Assembly (NCBI GenBank): GCA_025617745.1
Contig: CM046867.1
Coordinates: 32,056,628-32,120,627 of the forward strand
DNA from: Heliocidaris erythrogramma
Lineage: Eukaryota > Echinodermata > Echinoidea > Camarodonta > Echinometridae
Length of the DNA stretch: 64,000 nt
Reading direction: 5' to 3'
Part shown: piece after piece, positions 1 to 12,342 of the stretch
Layout: each line of letters begins with the position of its first letter
Position numbering within the stretch: position 1 is the first letter of the stretch
Notes under the pieces: model-generated
Database searches by the model: none
The model's input: the letters and a program-made list of their open reading frames with translations, nothing else
Told to the model about the DNA's origin: nothing
Translations under genes and position numbers: made by a program

Positions 1-523
1 TTTATTGAAAATTTGTTTTCCTTAATTCACACCAACAAAGGATGGAGAGAATTTTACCTCTCAAAAACACAAAAAGAGCTCTTGATCGATAGTGGAAACC
101 TCATAAGAGTTCTTGAATTAAAATTTATAATACTGTATACACAGATAACTACTGAGGAATTCTGACTTCTTTGTCAAACGAAAATCGTGCAAATGCTCCA
201 ACAAACAAAAGAAGAATGTTCACGATCATAACCACTTCTAATACAGGAAATTATTTTCTGGATGACTTTCCATAATTTCCATGCTTTTCACATCCATCAC
301 CTGCTAATTTCATTCACCGTGACCAAGTCTCATTGCCAATGTTATATTTCCCAGATGTTCTACGATCTGCTACTACGATCTAAACATGCAAGTAATTACT
401 GTTAAAGGCATAAAGGCTTCCCAAAAAGTTAAATGACTTGGCAGACGGTCACAATAGGATGTCAATCATATTGTCCGCTGAGACAAAGGGAATTAATATA
501 GGCCTACATGTATTATAAAGTGA
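1..523. other. Gene-free AT-rich flank
   Basis: No open frame with coding character, no RNA gene and no clear repeat boundary is visible here. The sequence is ordinary AT-rich intergenic or intronic DNA. Confidence 0.5.
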
Positions 524-700
524 AACCTATCTATAAAGACCACTCAAGGCAGACAAGAAAAGTGGTCTTTATGAGCAGGTGGTCTTTATGTACAGGTTCC
601 TTTAATACATGTTTCAATGAGAAACACTTTTCAAGGGAAACAAAAATTATGGTCTTTACAGACAGGTGGTCGCTAAAGCAGGTTTGACTGCACATGTACA
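524..700 (+). repeat. Dispersed repeat with GGTCTTTACAGACAGGTGGTC core
   Basis: The block contains several degenerate copies of a GTGGTCTTTATG word and ends with GTCTTTACAGACAGGTGGTC followed by a GTTTGACT word. The same order of words is found reversed at about 24138-24300, so this is a dispersed repeat family with two copies in opposite orientation in this window. No coding capacity is seen. The class is unknown. Confidence 0.6.
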
Positions 701-1192
701 TGTACATTGATCTCCTGTTAATTCTAACTAAATGTTGCGTTTTTTAATGATAGTAAATGAGCCCTATTTTCTTTCATACTTACAGGTAATGATTACATTT
801 GCAGCGAAAGGTTTACATACAAATTCACTTACTTTCAAGCTTGCCTTTGACATATTTGGAAAGCTATCACTTCCCTTTAAGACCCTCTGGTTTTCAGCAC
901 ACAATACATGTATATTCTACGACTAATATTCTCAGAATTCATATAGATATATATAGAAAGGGATTTTTTCCCCCCTGTTCTAATAATCTCTTGCAGGGTT
1001 GGCAGTGTAATAACTCTAGGTTTTGATTCACAGACAGATGTGAATAAGCTGTATTCATCCACACAGAAAGACAAAGAAGAAGGCAGAAGCGTCGTTGGAA
1101 GCGCTGCAGTATTATATCATTGCATGGGTCACTTCATTCTCCTGGTTTATGAAGATCTTTGTATTACATTTTCATTACAAATAACACTTTTT

Positions 1193-1250
1193 AGGTGGTC
1201 TGTCGATATCGACAGATCACCTATTAATTTTGTCAGAATTTTCTTCTTTA
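1193..1250. repeat. Palindromic leader of the 2.15 kb tandem element
   Basis: Positions 1194-1221 form a 28-base palindrome centred on GATATC with one mismatched pair (GGTGGTCTGTC on the left, GACAGATCACC on the right). The GGTGGTCTGTC arm recurs inverted as GACAGACCACC near the right end of both 2.15 kb units (3364-3374 and about 5523-5533). The leader precedes unit 1 only; unit 2 lacks it. It therefore looks like the subterminal inverted repeat at the left end of the element. Confidence 0.55.
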
Positions 1251-2471
1251 TTTTTATTATTTCTTCTTTTTATTACAAATTGTTGTTCCCACCAAATCTC
1301 AAAATCGGCCATATCAATGTCATCGCGTTTCATGTCATGTATGAGGTCAATCATGTACATGGTCCATTAAGCTTTTGGAGGTCATCAGGTCATCGTGACG
1401 TGATCAAGACGCCATTTTGTAAATTTACAAGATCGATTATATCTTCATAATCGATCATCAAAAATCAACTATATTCACATCACATAAACTTCACATGACG
1501 GGTCATCAAGTCATGACCTCACAGGTCATCTAGAGGTCAGGACGTGCGCGTACGCGCGCGTCAAAATTTTAAAATGCTCAAAATAACGTAGGATCAAGTC
1601 TGCATACGTTTCAGGTCATTTTGAGCATTTCAAAATTGTCCGTGCGTAAGCGTCCGCGCGCGCGTTTTACGCGCGTGCAAGTCGTAAATAACGTTAAAGC
1701 GCTGTTTTTTTTATTGATTTGCAATCCTGACACTTTTCTTCATCATTTCCATCAACTTGGAATCAATTTCAATCAATAATGTCGTCGTACGGGCGCGTCA
1801 AAGTTCAAAATCCGTGCGCGCGTCTATGGCGAAAATAACGTAAAAACGTGCAAAAACATGCCTCTACAAAATTAACTCTAGCTCTTTAAATAGTCCATAA
1901 ACCCCCCAATTTTTTTTCATCATCAGGTAGGGTATGAATCATAGATATGATTTCATGTATCATTTGACCCTTATAAACATTATGACGTCATCAAAATGGC
2001 GCTAGAATTCAAAATTTCCATTTTTCATGTTTTGACGTCATCACATTTATGCAAATTTGGCTCTCGATTCGTAATTATTGGTCGTTTTTCGTCCAGATTT
2101 TAATATGTTGTAGCTGAGGCAATTTCCTACAAAATCAGTCTCCACCATTTTTCATTTTGATGACGTCATCACAGTGAAATTTTCAATTAAAGATGCCATG
2201 TCAGAATTTTCCCTATTTGCGTGTTATGTCTATGGAAGATGATTTTTTTTAAAATCATGAATCTACATAACATTGTTCTCTGAGCTGTATCTCAGTTGTT
2301 TTTGGTCCATTTTCTTCCAGATTTTAGTATGTTATAGCTGAGACTATAAGCTTTTATAAGTGTGGTCTCCAATTTTTGATCAGATGTCCGGATCATCCCC
2401 AATTTTTCACTACAAAATGTGATTTGAGAATCCCGATTTCGTTTACGTGTTATCTCTATGGGAAATGTTTT

Positions 2472-2556
2472 GGTATATTGGTCAAAGCACTTGCCTCTCA
2501 CTCCGGTGACCCAGGTTCGATTCCTGGTGGGTCCATTAAAATTTTTTTTTTTTTTT
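2472..2556 (+). repeat. tRNA-like segment with A and B boxes followed by poly(T)
   Basis: A box-like TGGTCAAAGCAC (2479-2490) and a perfect B box GGTTCGATTCC (2514-2524) lie at tRNA spacing. The B box sits in a 5-bp stem (CCAGG/CCTGG), as in a T arm. The 3' side ends in GGGTCCA but no matching 5' acceptor strand is present, so this is not a functional tRNA. A run of about 16 T follows at 2541 and would stop RNA polymerase III. It looks like a tRNA-derived SINE head carried inside the tandem unit. Confidence 0.55.
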
Positions 2557-2765
2557 TTGCTTCTTTTTGCCTTTCATTTTAACATCTTGTTCGACTATTA
2601 TAACATAAGCAATCACAAACCACGTAATAAACTGCCTTATTTTGAGTGTTATGTCGATTAGAAAGTAGTGTGCAGTGGTTTATGTATAACCCTATGGAAA
2701 ATCTGATTCCCTGACGTGTATTAAACTATCCTGCAATATCATTAGTCCTCTTTGATATCACAATT

Positions 2766-3200
2766 TCTCAAAATGATAATGATGTTGATGATAATCATGA
2801 TGATGATCATGATTATCATCAACATCATTATCATCATCACTGTCACGATATTCATGATGATGATTATCCTCAACATCATTATCATCATCACTGTCATGAT
2901 ATTCATGATGATGCTGATGATTATCATCAACTTCATTATCATCACTGTCATGATGATATTCATGATGATGATGATGATGATGATTATCAACATCATCATC
3001 AGCACTGTCATGATATAATGATCATCATCATGATTATCTTCAACATCATTATCATCATCACTGTCATGATGATATTCATGATGATGATGATGATATAATA
3101 TCATCACCGTCATGATCATCATTGCTATTATTATTGTCATCACCATCATTATATCACCTTCATCATGATAATCATCACCATTATCATGATTGTTATCTTG
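2766..3200. repeat. ATCATG/CATCAT minisatellite, copy 1
   Basis: Long stretch of ATG/CAT/ATT triplets with a higher-order unit of about 60 bases containing CATCACTGTCATGATATTCATGATG-type words (shown here only as a description). The six-frame readings are strings of Met, Ile and Asn or His and Asp and are artefacts of the repeat. It can fold on itself, since GATGAT and ATCATC blocks alternate. Confidence 0.85.
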
Positions 3201-4624
3201 CACAAATATTATCACATCTTCCAATGACCGTTCCACACCTTTTCTGCATTCCTGTCCTCAAGAAGCATCTCCATGCGTGGCATTCTTGACTTCCTATCTT
3301 CAGTTTAGTATTTCCCCATTATTATGATCATCCTGATTACAATGATGATCATACCAATTGAAAGACAGACCACCTAATTCGTCCTCATGACGAATTAAAT
3401 TCTAGTTTTTATTATTTCTTCTTTTTATTACAAATTGTTGTTCCCACCAAATCTCAAAATCGGCCATGTCAATGTCATCGCGTTTCATGTCATGTATGAG
3501 GTCAATCATGTACATGGTCCATTAAGCTTTTGGAGGTCATCAGGTCATCGTGACGTCATCAAGACGCCATTTTGTAAATTTACAAGATCGATTATATCTT
3601 CATAATCGATCATCAAATATCAACTATATTCACATCACATAAACTTCACATGACGGGTCATCAATTCATGACCTCACAGGTCATCTAGAGGTCAGGACGT
3701 GCGCGTACGCGCGCGTCAAAATTTTAAAATGCTCAAAATAACGTAGGATCAAGTCTGCATACGTTTCAGGTCATTTTGAGCATTTCAAAATTGTCCGTGC
3801 GTAAGCGTCCGCGCGCGCGTTTTACGCGCGTGCAAGTCGTAAATAACTTTAAAGCGCTGTTTTTTTATTGATTTGCAATCCTGACACTTTTCTTCATCAT
3901 TTCCATCAACTTGGAATCAATTTCAATCAATAATATCGTCGTACGGGCGCGTCAAAGTTCAAAATCCGTGCGCGCGTCTATGGCGAAAATAACGTAAAAA
4001 CGTGCAAAAACATGCCTCTACAAAATTAACTCTAGCTCTTTAAATAGTCCATTAACCCCCAATTTTTTTTCATCATCAGGTAGGGTATGAATCATAGATA
4101 TGATTTCATGTATCATTTGACCCTTATAAACATTATGACGTCATCAAAATTGCGCCAGAATTCAAAATTTCCATTTTTCATGTTTTGACGTCATCACATT
4201 TATGCAAATTTGGCTCTCAATTCGTAATTATTGGTCGTTTTTCGTCCAGATTTTAATATGTTGTAGCTGAGGCAATTTCCTACGAAATCAGTCTCCACCA
4301 TTTTTCATTTTGATGTCGTCATCACAGTGAAACTTTCAATTAAAGATGCCATGTCGGAATTTTCCCTATTTGCGTGTTATGTCTATGGAAGATGATTTTT
4401 TTTTTAATCATGAATCTACATAACATTGTTCTCTGAGCTGTATCTCAGTTGATTTTGGTCCATTTTCTTCCAGATTTTAGTATGTTATAGCTGAGACTAT
4501 AAGCTTTTATAAGTGTGGTCTCCAATTTTTGATCAGATGTCGGGATCATCCCCAATTTTTTACTACAAAATGTGATTTGAGAATCCCGATTTCGTTTACG
4601 TGTTATCTCTATGGGAAATGTTTT

Positions 4625-4711
4625 GGTATATTGGTCAAAGCACTTGCCTCTCACTCCGGTGACCCAGGTTCGATTCCCGGAGGGTCCATTAAATTTTTTT
4701 TTTTTTTTTTT
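4625..4711 (+). repeat. tRNA-like segment with poly(T), copy 2
   Basis: Second copy of the tRNA-like segment. A box-like TGGTCAAAGCAC at 4632-4643, B box GGTTCGATTCC at 4667-4677, then GGAGGGTCCA and a run of about 18 T. The T-arm stem here is CCAGG/CCCGG, one pair different from copy 1. Confidence 0.5.
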
Positions 4712-4929
4712 GCTTCTTTTTGCCTTTCATTTTAACATCTTGTTCGACTATTATAACATAAGCAATCACAAACCACGTAATAAACTGCCTTATTTTGAGT
4801 GTTATGTCGATTAGAAAGTAGTGTGCAGTGGTTTATGTATAACCCTATGGAAAATCTGATTCCCTGACGTGTATTAAAGCTATATCCTGCAATATCATTA
4901 GTCCTATTTGATATCACAATTTCTCAAAA

Positions 4930-5360
4930 TGATAATGATGTTGATGATAATCATGATGATGATCATGATTATCATCAACATCATTATCATCATCACTGTC
5001 ACGATATTCATGATGATGATTATCCTCAACATCATTATCATCATCACTGTTATGATATTCATGATGATGCTGATGATTATCATCAACTTCATTATCATCA
5101 CTGTCATGATGATATTCATGATGATGATGATGATGATGATTATCAACATCATTATCATCAGCACTGTCATGATATAATGATCATCATCATGATTATCTTC
5201 AACATCATTATCATCATCACTGTCATGATGATATTCATGATGATGATGATGATATAATATCATCACCGTCATGATCATCATTGCTATTATTATTGTCATC
5301 ACCATCATTATATCACCTTCATCATGATAATCATCACCATTATCATGATTGTTATCTTGC
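4930..5360. repeat. ATCATG/CATCAT minisatellite, copy 2
   Basis: Copy of the minisatellite at 2766-3200, differing by single substitutions only. The higher-order structure is conserved, so copy number has not drifted since the duplication. Confidence 0.85.
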
Positions 5361-5564
5361 ACAAATATTATCACATCTTCCAATGACCGTTCCACACATT
5401 TTCTGCATTCCTGTCCTCAAGAAGCATCTCCATGCGTGGCATTCTTGACTTCCTATCTTCAGTTTAGTATTTCCCCGTTATTATGATCATCCTGATTACA
5501 ATGATGATCATACCAATTGAAAGACAGACCACCTAATTCGTCCTCATGACGAATTAAATTCTAG

Positions 5565-8500
5565 TTTATTTTTAATTTGATTGTTAACTTTTAGGCTTAA
5601 ATGCACAACTGGAAAAAATAAGCCACTCTCGTGTTCTATCTCACTTTGACAAATCCATTCCATTTTATTTCATTTTTATTTCATTATTTGCAATGTATTA
5701 TACATTTAAACTAGAGAAGCCGCATCTCATATGTATTGTATTGTTTGTTTGTTGATATGTTTTTCCCCTCTTCATTCTCTTGTTTTGTAAACACTGATTT
5801 GTAACTTTCTCAAATGTTTGTGGACCCCTTTGAAAACCAACTTTTTTGATAGGGCAATCCACCCCATATGTTTTTGAAAAATGATTAAAAACATTATTAG
5901 TCCTAAATAAAACAAACATGCTGAAGTACCTTAAAACACAATTTCTCATTTGTCCAACAGATCGCTCAGTTAGCCAATTAATCAAATAAATGTTTACCTA
6001 CTCCACAAACAAATCAATAACTATAATTAAATTTGATCTGCATTACAAAATCAATATTTTCATCAACACCATGAGAGTGTTAAATAAGGTTTGCCTCAAA
6101 TGTACAATCAACATAAAAAAAATTCATTTCTATAATTGGTAATATTTGCCATCTGATTCAATGAAATGAATCAGAATCTGTAAACAAAGGAAAACAAACA
6201 AAAAGCCACAATTATTCTTCCATGCATGAGTCATATTTCATAATTTTATGAATATGTTTATCCAAAGCTGTGTCAAAACAAACAAAGAGCCTGAATTGAT
6301 TGCCACCAAAACACAATGGACTCTCTGTTTTGCTTTGTTTAGCTTAATACAGAGATCGGAAATTACTGCACGTATTTTGCTTTATGTTGTAAATGTATAT
6401 TTGTGGTTTGTTTTTAATCAAATAATCACCAAACAGTTAAACATTTATCATGAAAGGGAAAAAAATGCAAAGGCTATTTCTTTGCTCAAATAAAACAAAG
6501 TACAGAGCAATACATTTCATACAATATAAAAAAAGCACAACTTCATGATGTATTCCCTCACTAAATGAAAAAATATCAATGCACATTATGGGGGCAATCT
6601 AAGAAATAAATCCACAACAATTAGACAATAGACAGTGCTTAGCATACAATATTGCTGATTGGTTTAGCAGTAAAATTAATATCAACAGTGATTTCCAAAT
6701 CATCTAAACAAATCTTGAGTAATGCAAGGAGTCGTCATGCAACTGAGAGGGATTACACACTGATCAATTCAGATGTATAATACTGTATGTATGTGTACTG
6801 TAATCCTATATAAGTGTCACTGCCAGCAGACATTTGGAAGGGCTAGGGTGTGGCGGGGTGTGGCGGGGCTTGGGGGACAGTGATGTATCTACATTGTAGA
6901 AATTGTTATACAGGGAGTGAAATCCTTCCCACATTGGTAGAAGTATAAATGTAATGTGTATATCTGGGAAGCCTAGTGTGATATACAACATATATACATC
7001 CATTCCAACTTCTACTGATTTTTTACCTGGATCTCAAGAGGATGGGGGGGGGGGGGGGGGGAGTGGGAGCATACCCCTGAATCACGATATGCTGTCTCTG
7101 CCTCTGCATGTGTAAATAACAGTAGTGTGTGGACAAATAAATTTCAGTCATATAAAACTGCAATTAAAATTTTAGTTTTAACAGTTTTTTGTATATGTAC
7201 TATTTAACAATCATGAAGAGTTGGTACATGTACATCAGTTAACTACATTTTATGCAAGACTACCGGTAATTCAAACATTCTTTAAAATGAAGGAAAAATT
7301 GTATACTTTGATAATAGTACAGTATATTATTGCATTAACTTTCAAATAAGGCTCCATTCCAGCCTAAACCAAGATACCAATCTTCAGGTGTTTTGGTTTG
7401 GTTTCAGGAAATGTCTGTCAGTGAAATACATTTTCTCCACCTCACAATCACTGTGGTTTATGTGGTGGATCAAGCCATGCCCACATTTTGAAGGCCGTGT
7501 TTGACAATTTAGCAAAAGATTTCATTTCGAATTTTAAAACCCAGTGTGCCACATACACATACATGTATGCTACATGTAAAGTGACTGGAATGTATGCACA
7601 ATATACATTAATTGAATAAATACCGGTAATACATGTATGTATGTACATAAATCAATTGTAGACAAACGTTCAAAAATAGCAGGTCATTTCTTTCCTCACT
7701 TTTTTTGCTGTTGCATTATCTGGACAAATTTGCAAGTTTGTCCAATACACATACACATATACATACATGTATGTTATAAAAAACCATTCCACCATCCACC
7801 CCCCCAAAAAAATATATTTGTAAAAATTTCATAAATTTAGTTTGTCCATTTAGTCCTATGCTTAGTAGCAGTCTGTCTTCCCTTAAACCTGTATATTATG
7901 TGCCCCTTTATAAGTCTGGTACATGTACATGCATCACACCTGTCTGGATGATGACAAACTATATCCTTAGAAAAAAAAAAACTTCCTCTCTTTACTCTTT
8001 CTCTCTCTCCTATTCTCTCTCAAGCTCTCTCTATCATGAAAATCCATATTTTTCATGAATTTCCCTCTGAATCTCAAAACCAGACAGCATTTCTGGATGA
8101 ATCATCCAGGAAAGTCAACATCCTTCACCAAGAGACGTACACACCTTTCCATGTTCTTCCTTCTCAACCGCATGCTCTTTCTCTACTGTAGTTTTTTTTT
8201 TTGTGGGGGGGGGGGGGGCACTGAAATGTGAATAGGAGTATGTTTCAGGGTGTTTTATTTTATTTGCCTAAGGACTGATGCAGACCCTTTTCATTTCCTT
8301 CATTCACAACAGTTTTTTTTTTTTAATGAAAAGTGTCTGCATCAATCCAAAACACTTTGTTTATTTGTTTGTATTCAGTCTGATGCTACAGTTCACCAAA
8401 GAGGGTTGAGTTCTGACTCGGTCCGCACCCAAAATGCTATCATGAACGATATCAGCATCTTGCTCTGGAAACAACTACTCTGTGGTCAATGTCTAGTTAC

Positions 8501-9720
8501 ATGTAGGTTAGTTTCGAACTAACCCTAACTCTAACCAGAAATCTTTGAGTATGACATAATACTTCCTGGAGAACTGTCACTGGAATACCTACAACACGTA
8601 CTGGTAGATGATCGATCACCTCCATAACCTGTCATTACAGCGAGCATGCGCAAATAACGTGAGATCATGTTGATCTCAGTCAAGAATATCCCCCTCTTCC
8701 TTCTGAACCACATCCCACATACCCTACAAATCCACCTGCTCTCTTTATACCCATCCCCAGATACATGTACACGTACCACACATCCTACACCCACGAATCC
8801 CAGAGAAGCTGTTGACTCTCTTGCAGCAGGGATGCTCATGGGGGTTAAGAGAGTTCTTTGGGGGTAAGAGATCTCTCTGGAGCAATTTTTAGAACACATC
8901 CTGTCTTGCTGGGATCCCTCCCAAATGCTACCTTAAGACATTTCCAGATTATCGCCACGTATCTCTAGATCTAGATAAGTTCTGAGCCAATCTTCCATGC
9001 GGCTAATCTGGCAACCGCACATGCTCTGGGGAAGTATGTTGTACATGTTGACATGTTCCCCAAAACATTTACAAGTATGCCTGGGATTACAGGAGTGCAT
9101 TTACCTGTATGTATGCCAAACTGCAACCCGAGTGTGAGCAGAGATTTGGGCAAGAAAAGGAGTGGTTCTCTTGGGAAGGAATGAGATAGAACTGCGCCAT
9201 AAGCATGAAAATTAAGCAGTTATTTGTCAAACAGTAAAACATGCACCCGGTACATGTATTCATTCACCTGAAGTTACATGTACATCCATGTGCAGAACCC
9301 CAAAAATGCATAATCCAACAAAATTGTAAAAGAGGTGTGAGATTAAACAGGGATACCCGTTGGTTTTACCCATGTAGCCTGACAATATACCCATACATAT
9401 GCAGGGCCCTGCCCCCTAAAATCTTCTGTACAATAGCCTGAAAAATCCCGAAACGGAGAAGGACATCTCAAGTTATAGAAAATACACAGGAAATGGCAGC
9501 TATGTAACGCTTGTCCCTCAGCAAATATGTCACATTTTCTAGAGAATCCAAAATCACTAGAAAGTTTGCAAATCTTTTTTTTATGCCTTTAATAGCTGAT
9601 AATTGAAAAATTAATTACATGATATAAACTCCTGTCATCACAAAGACGACAACAACTTTTCATTTTGAGTTACAATTAGTTTGACACCCAAAAAGCCCTC
9701 AAATCTGTTTCTCATTAATG
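5565..9720. other. Gene-free AT-rich region with homopolymer runs
   Basis: No exon with coding character is seen. It contains a run of 18 G at 7044-7061, a run of 14 G at 8205-8218 after a T-run, a short CT-rich tract near 7988-8030, and GTGGCGGGGT repeats near 6850. The stretch 8540-9200 is less AT-rich; its longest minus-strand frame (8531-8899) has no recognisable domain and is not called. Confidence 0.5.
8276..8344. repeat. 20-bp inverted repeat (hairpin)
   Basis: TGATGCAGACCCTTTTCATT at 8276-8295 pairs with its reverse complement at 8325-8344 with one mismatch, around a T-rich loop of about 29 bases. It may be a very short foldback element. No target duplication was resolved. Confidence 0.6.
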
Positions 9721-10111
9721 TTAACCCTTTCAGGACAGGAATTCTTTAAGGGCTAAATTGATTACATTTTGTTCTTCAAATTGGCAACAACAATATTTTT
9801 CTTTTAGTGCTACATGGTTCTAACAAGGTGTAATGTCTTTGAAAATAATACCCATGGTAAGGAATCTTGTCGAAAAGTTGAAAAAAATGCAAATTTGATA
9901 AAAACTAAAGATTTTGAACCTCTCAACATGTTGCCAAGTTAGGGATTTAAAGCTTTTTCTCCTTTTCAAAATTCCCGGCAACAAGCACAATATGGTAATG
10001 CAACAAAAATGGACATAGTGGGTGCAGAAATTTGTGCTCTTTCTACTCATGCATCTGGTATATTTTTAGAGCTCTGAATCAAAAGTAATTGAGCCAGCTC
10101 GAAAGGGTTAA
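9721..10111. mobile_element. piggyBac-like MITE (TTAA-flanked)
   Basis: The segment is bounded by TTAA on both sides, and the termini are CCCTTTC on the left and GAAAGGG on the right (9725 and 10107). TTAA target duplication plus CCC...GGG termini are the hallmark of piggyBac elements. The inside (about 380 bases) has no transposase frame, so it would depend on an autonomous relative. Two further TTAA/CCC elements are at 19501-19729 and 48050-48409. Confidence 0.6.
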
Positions 10112-11240
10112 GTGTGAAGTTCAGTTAATGCTTACCAGCATAGGACGCTACATTGGAAAGGTGCCAGAGGAGTGGCATTCAGTGTATGAAAAAATACATT
10201 ATCATATGACAGTCAACAATGCTTCTTCACAGAATGAAACAACTAAAATAGTTTCAAATTACCCAATTCATGTCTGACCTTTAAAGTCTCATATCAAGTA
10301 ACCTTTTCTCTTATGATGAGACTTACAATCAGTACTGCACTGATCAAAATTTAAAGGGGGTGTTAAGTATCAAATTATGATGAATGACAAGACTATTTCT
10401 GTCTCATTAATGATAGCCAATTTAGGAATTATTAGAGTACTGTAGTTTTTGTTGCTCAATAATGCCTTTCTTTCAATTGCCAAGTTTTAAAAAGCACAAT
10501 AAAGCACAAAGATTATATTAATGTGCAATTCTATAATGTATAAAGGGCCCCCTTCTTCATCTTCATCAGTTACAATCCATTCTGTAAATCCATTGTTTAT
10601 TATTTGAATGCTTATGCTAAATGCTCTTTTGAAATAATAAAACTTGATAAAAGACATATCAATGAATGGCACAAATGTATACTAACCGAGTGCCCAAGGT
10701 CCCAGTGCAAATAAAAATAGCCATCTATATGGGACGATGCAATTGCCTGACATGGCAACCGCATATCTTCGTGGTCGAGTCCTGGGTACATGCACATCAT
10801 AATTTTTTTTTTCAAATTCTAATGACATCGAGTCAACGTGAGCAGATAGCCAAGTGAATTTATGAGGAAGAGAATAAGCCTTTAATCCATCTTTAAGTGT
10901 GACATCCTGCCAACTAAAATGTACATGTAGATGTACTCTACAAACCATCTACAGAATGAATAGGAACCCTTCAACAAAACAAGCAGTCATGTGCCTCATT
11001 TTGCACCATGCGGAGTTAAATGACATTAGTTACGAATCAATTTGAAACGTATGTCCCAGATTCAATGCACAATATGTTTTTTCTCATTCTTCTTTTTTAC
11101 CCATCCCCTATCTAGCCCACCCCAACCCCAAATCTCCCTCCCACTTTTTTTTTCTCATCTCAAAACAATAAATTTCTGATTTGTGAATTAATTAAATAAT
11201 AAAAAAATTTGGTCTGGAGTAGGCAGAATGAATTTTTTGC
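10112..11240. other. Gene-free stretch
   Basis: Nothing beyond AT-rich sequence is seen. The overlapping small frames at 10487-10948 on both strands have no recognisable domain and no splice support. Confidence 0.4.
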
Positions 11241-11312
11241 TGAGAGCCAGAAGGGCATTAACTAATATAATTTTATATCTAGAAAACGCCTTTCTGGCAC
11301 TCAACAGACGAT
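11241..11312. mobile_element. Short palindromic element, family 1, copy A
   Basis: GAGAGCCAGAAGGGC at the left pairs with the inverted GCCTTTCTGGCACTC on the right around an AT-rich loop. The right end continues TCAACAGACGAT. Related copies are at 12262-12342 and 15562-15644. This copy seems to lack the outermost left bases of the family palindrome. Confidence 0.6.
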
Positions 11313-12261
11313 GAACATTCAGTATTTTCATAATAGCACCTGGATATGGCCTAACTGTGATTGCCTGAATACTGGTATAGTAAAAAGACTCAAATAGTCA
11401 TCAAGCACATTTTTAAAGCAGCAAGTCTGTAAGCAATGTTGTAGCCCACATGTAATCAAATAAGTTCAGTAATATTAATGTTTATATAATTATAAAGAAA
11501 ATATACATACTCTATTAAAATGCATTGTTTTCAATTTTAATTCACAGTATATTATATCCGACTATTGTATAAATTTCATGAAATAAATAGTATTATTAAA
11601 GCTTAAATGAAGCTCAGATCAAATATACGGTAACATAAAATGACAGATTTGAAGTCAATTAATGTTGATAACTTCAAAATACTTGGTAACACATGATACT
11701 GAATAACCAAATACCTCAGACTTGCTTAATTAATAGCACATTATTCCAAAGTTAAACTCTTGGTATAGATATACATGTACGGTACTCACTGTTATTAAAT
11801 TCCACACTTAAAGACACATTTTCATCTTCCCAAATGTTAGCCCCTGAAGTTGTCAAGGTTATAAAAACATGATCCAAAAATAAAATAGCAACTGCTCCAT
11901 ATTCTAACACCTTTTTTTGTATATTTACGACACATACCAAAATATAGAGTCGAATGTAATTTGGCTACATGTAGCTCTCTCTCACAGAAACACATGCCTG
12001 AATACGTTCATCGCTTTGACATGCTTTTCAAAATGAACATCCATATGTTTGAAGACGAAAAGTATCGGAACATATAGAGCATAACTACCATGATAACATG
12101 GGTTTCCATTCCCTTCCAAATAGAGAAAAGATCAATTCTATTTTCTGAGAGCTATTTCAAAGCAACTTGAATTACTGGTAAAAAATTACGGAAATAAATT
12201 TTCACAAAATCAACCCAAACTGATGCTAAATGATCAAGACTACATATCAGTACTGCTACAT
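11313..12261. other. Gene-free stretch
   Basis: AT-rich sequence without coding signals or identifiable repeats. Confidence 0.4.
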
Positions 12262-12342
12262 ATCGTCTGTTGAGAGCCAGAAGGGCGTTAACTCTGTGTT
12301 AAAGTATATGAGTTAACTCCATTCTGTCTCTCAGAGGACAAT
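12262..12342. mobile_element. Short palindromic element, family 1, copy B
   Basis: Starts ATCGTCTGTTGAGAGCCAG, continues AAGGGCGTTAACTC, and returns as GAGTTAACTCC plus a decayed CTCTCAGAGGACAAT. It is about 81 bases long and forms one long imperfect hairpin. Confidence 0.65.

Larger units (their letters stand above)
1251..3405 (+). mobile_element. 2.15 kb tandem unit, copy 1 (Helitron/Helentron-like, non-autonomous)
   Basis: This 2155-base unit is followed head-to-tail by a second, nearly identical unit (3406-5564). The right end has a 21-base hairpin (stem AATTCGTC/GACGAATT, loop CTCAT, 3376-3396), then AAATT, then CTAG (3402-3405), then T. A hairpin close to a terminal CTRR followed by T is the known 3' signature of Helitrons. 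The inverted GGTGGTCTGTC/GACAGACCACC pair and the tandem arrangement also recall Helentron-type elements. The unit contains CG-rich CGCGCG patches near 1550-1680, TGACGTCA octamers at 1983, 2033 and 2161, a tRNA-like segment and an ATCATG minisatellite. There is no Rep or helicase frame, so it is non-autonomous. The class is an inference. Confidence 0.6.
3406..5564 (+). mobile_element. 2.15 kb tandem unit, copy 2
   Basis: Nearly identical to copy 1, with scattered substitutions and small length changes (for example GGTGGGTCC becomes GGAGGGTCC after the tRNA-like B box, and TGACGTGA becomes TGACGTCA at 3551). It starts directly after the CTAG of copy 1 and itself ends in the same hairpin plus CTAG (5561-5564). 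TGACGTCA octamers are at 3551, 4136 and 4186. High similarity points to a recent duplication or a recent tandem transposition product. Confidence 0.8.

Noticed and set aside
2742-3236. Long Met/Ile/His/Asp frames on both strands (and the copy at 4904-5395)
   Set aside because: They read through the ATCATG minisatellite in every frame; not coding.
8540-8628. Possible terminal exon (reading LPGELSLEYLQHVLVDD) after CTAACCAG
   Set aside because: About 30 codons only, upstream sequence is a CTAACC repeat that mimics an acceptor, and no partner exons were found.
8531-8899. 122-codon minus-strand frame
   Set aside because: No recognisable domain; low-complexity Ser/Arg composition and no splice context.
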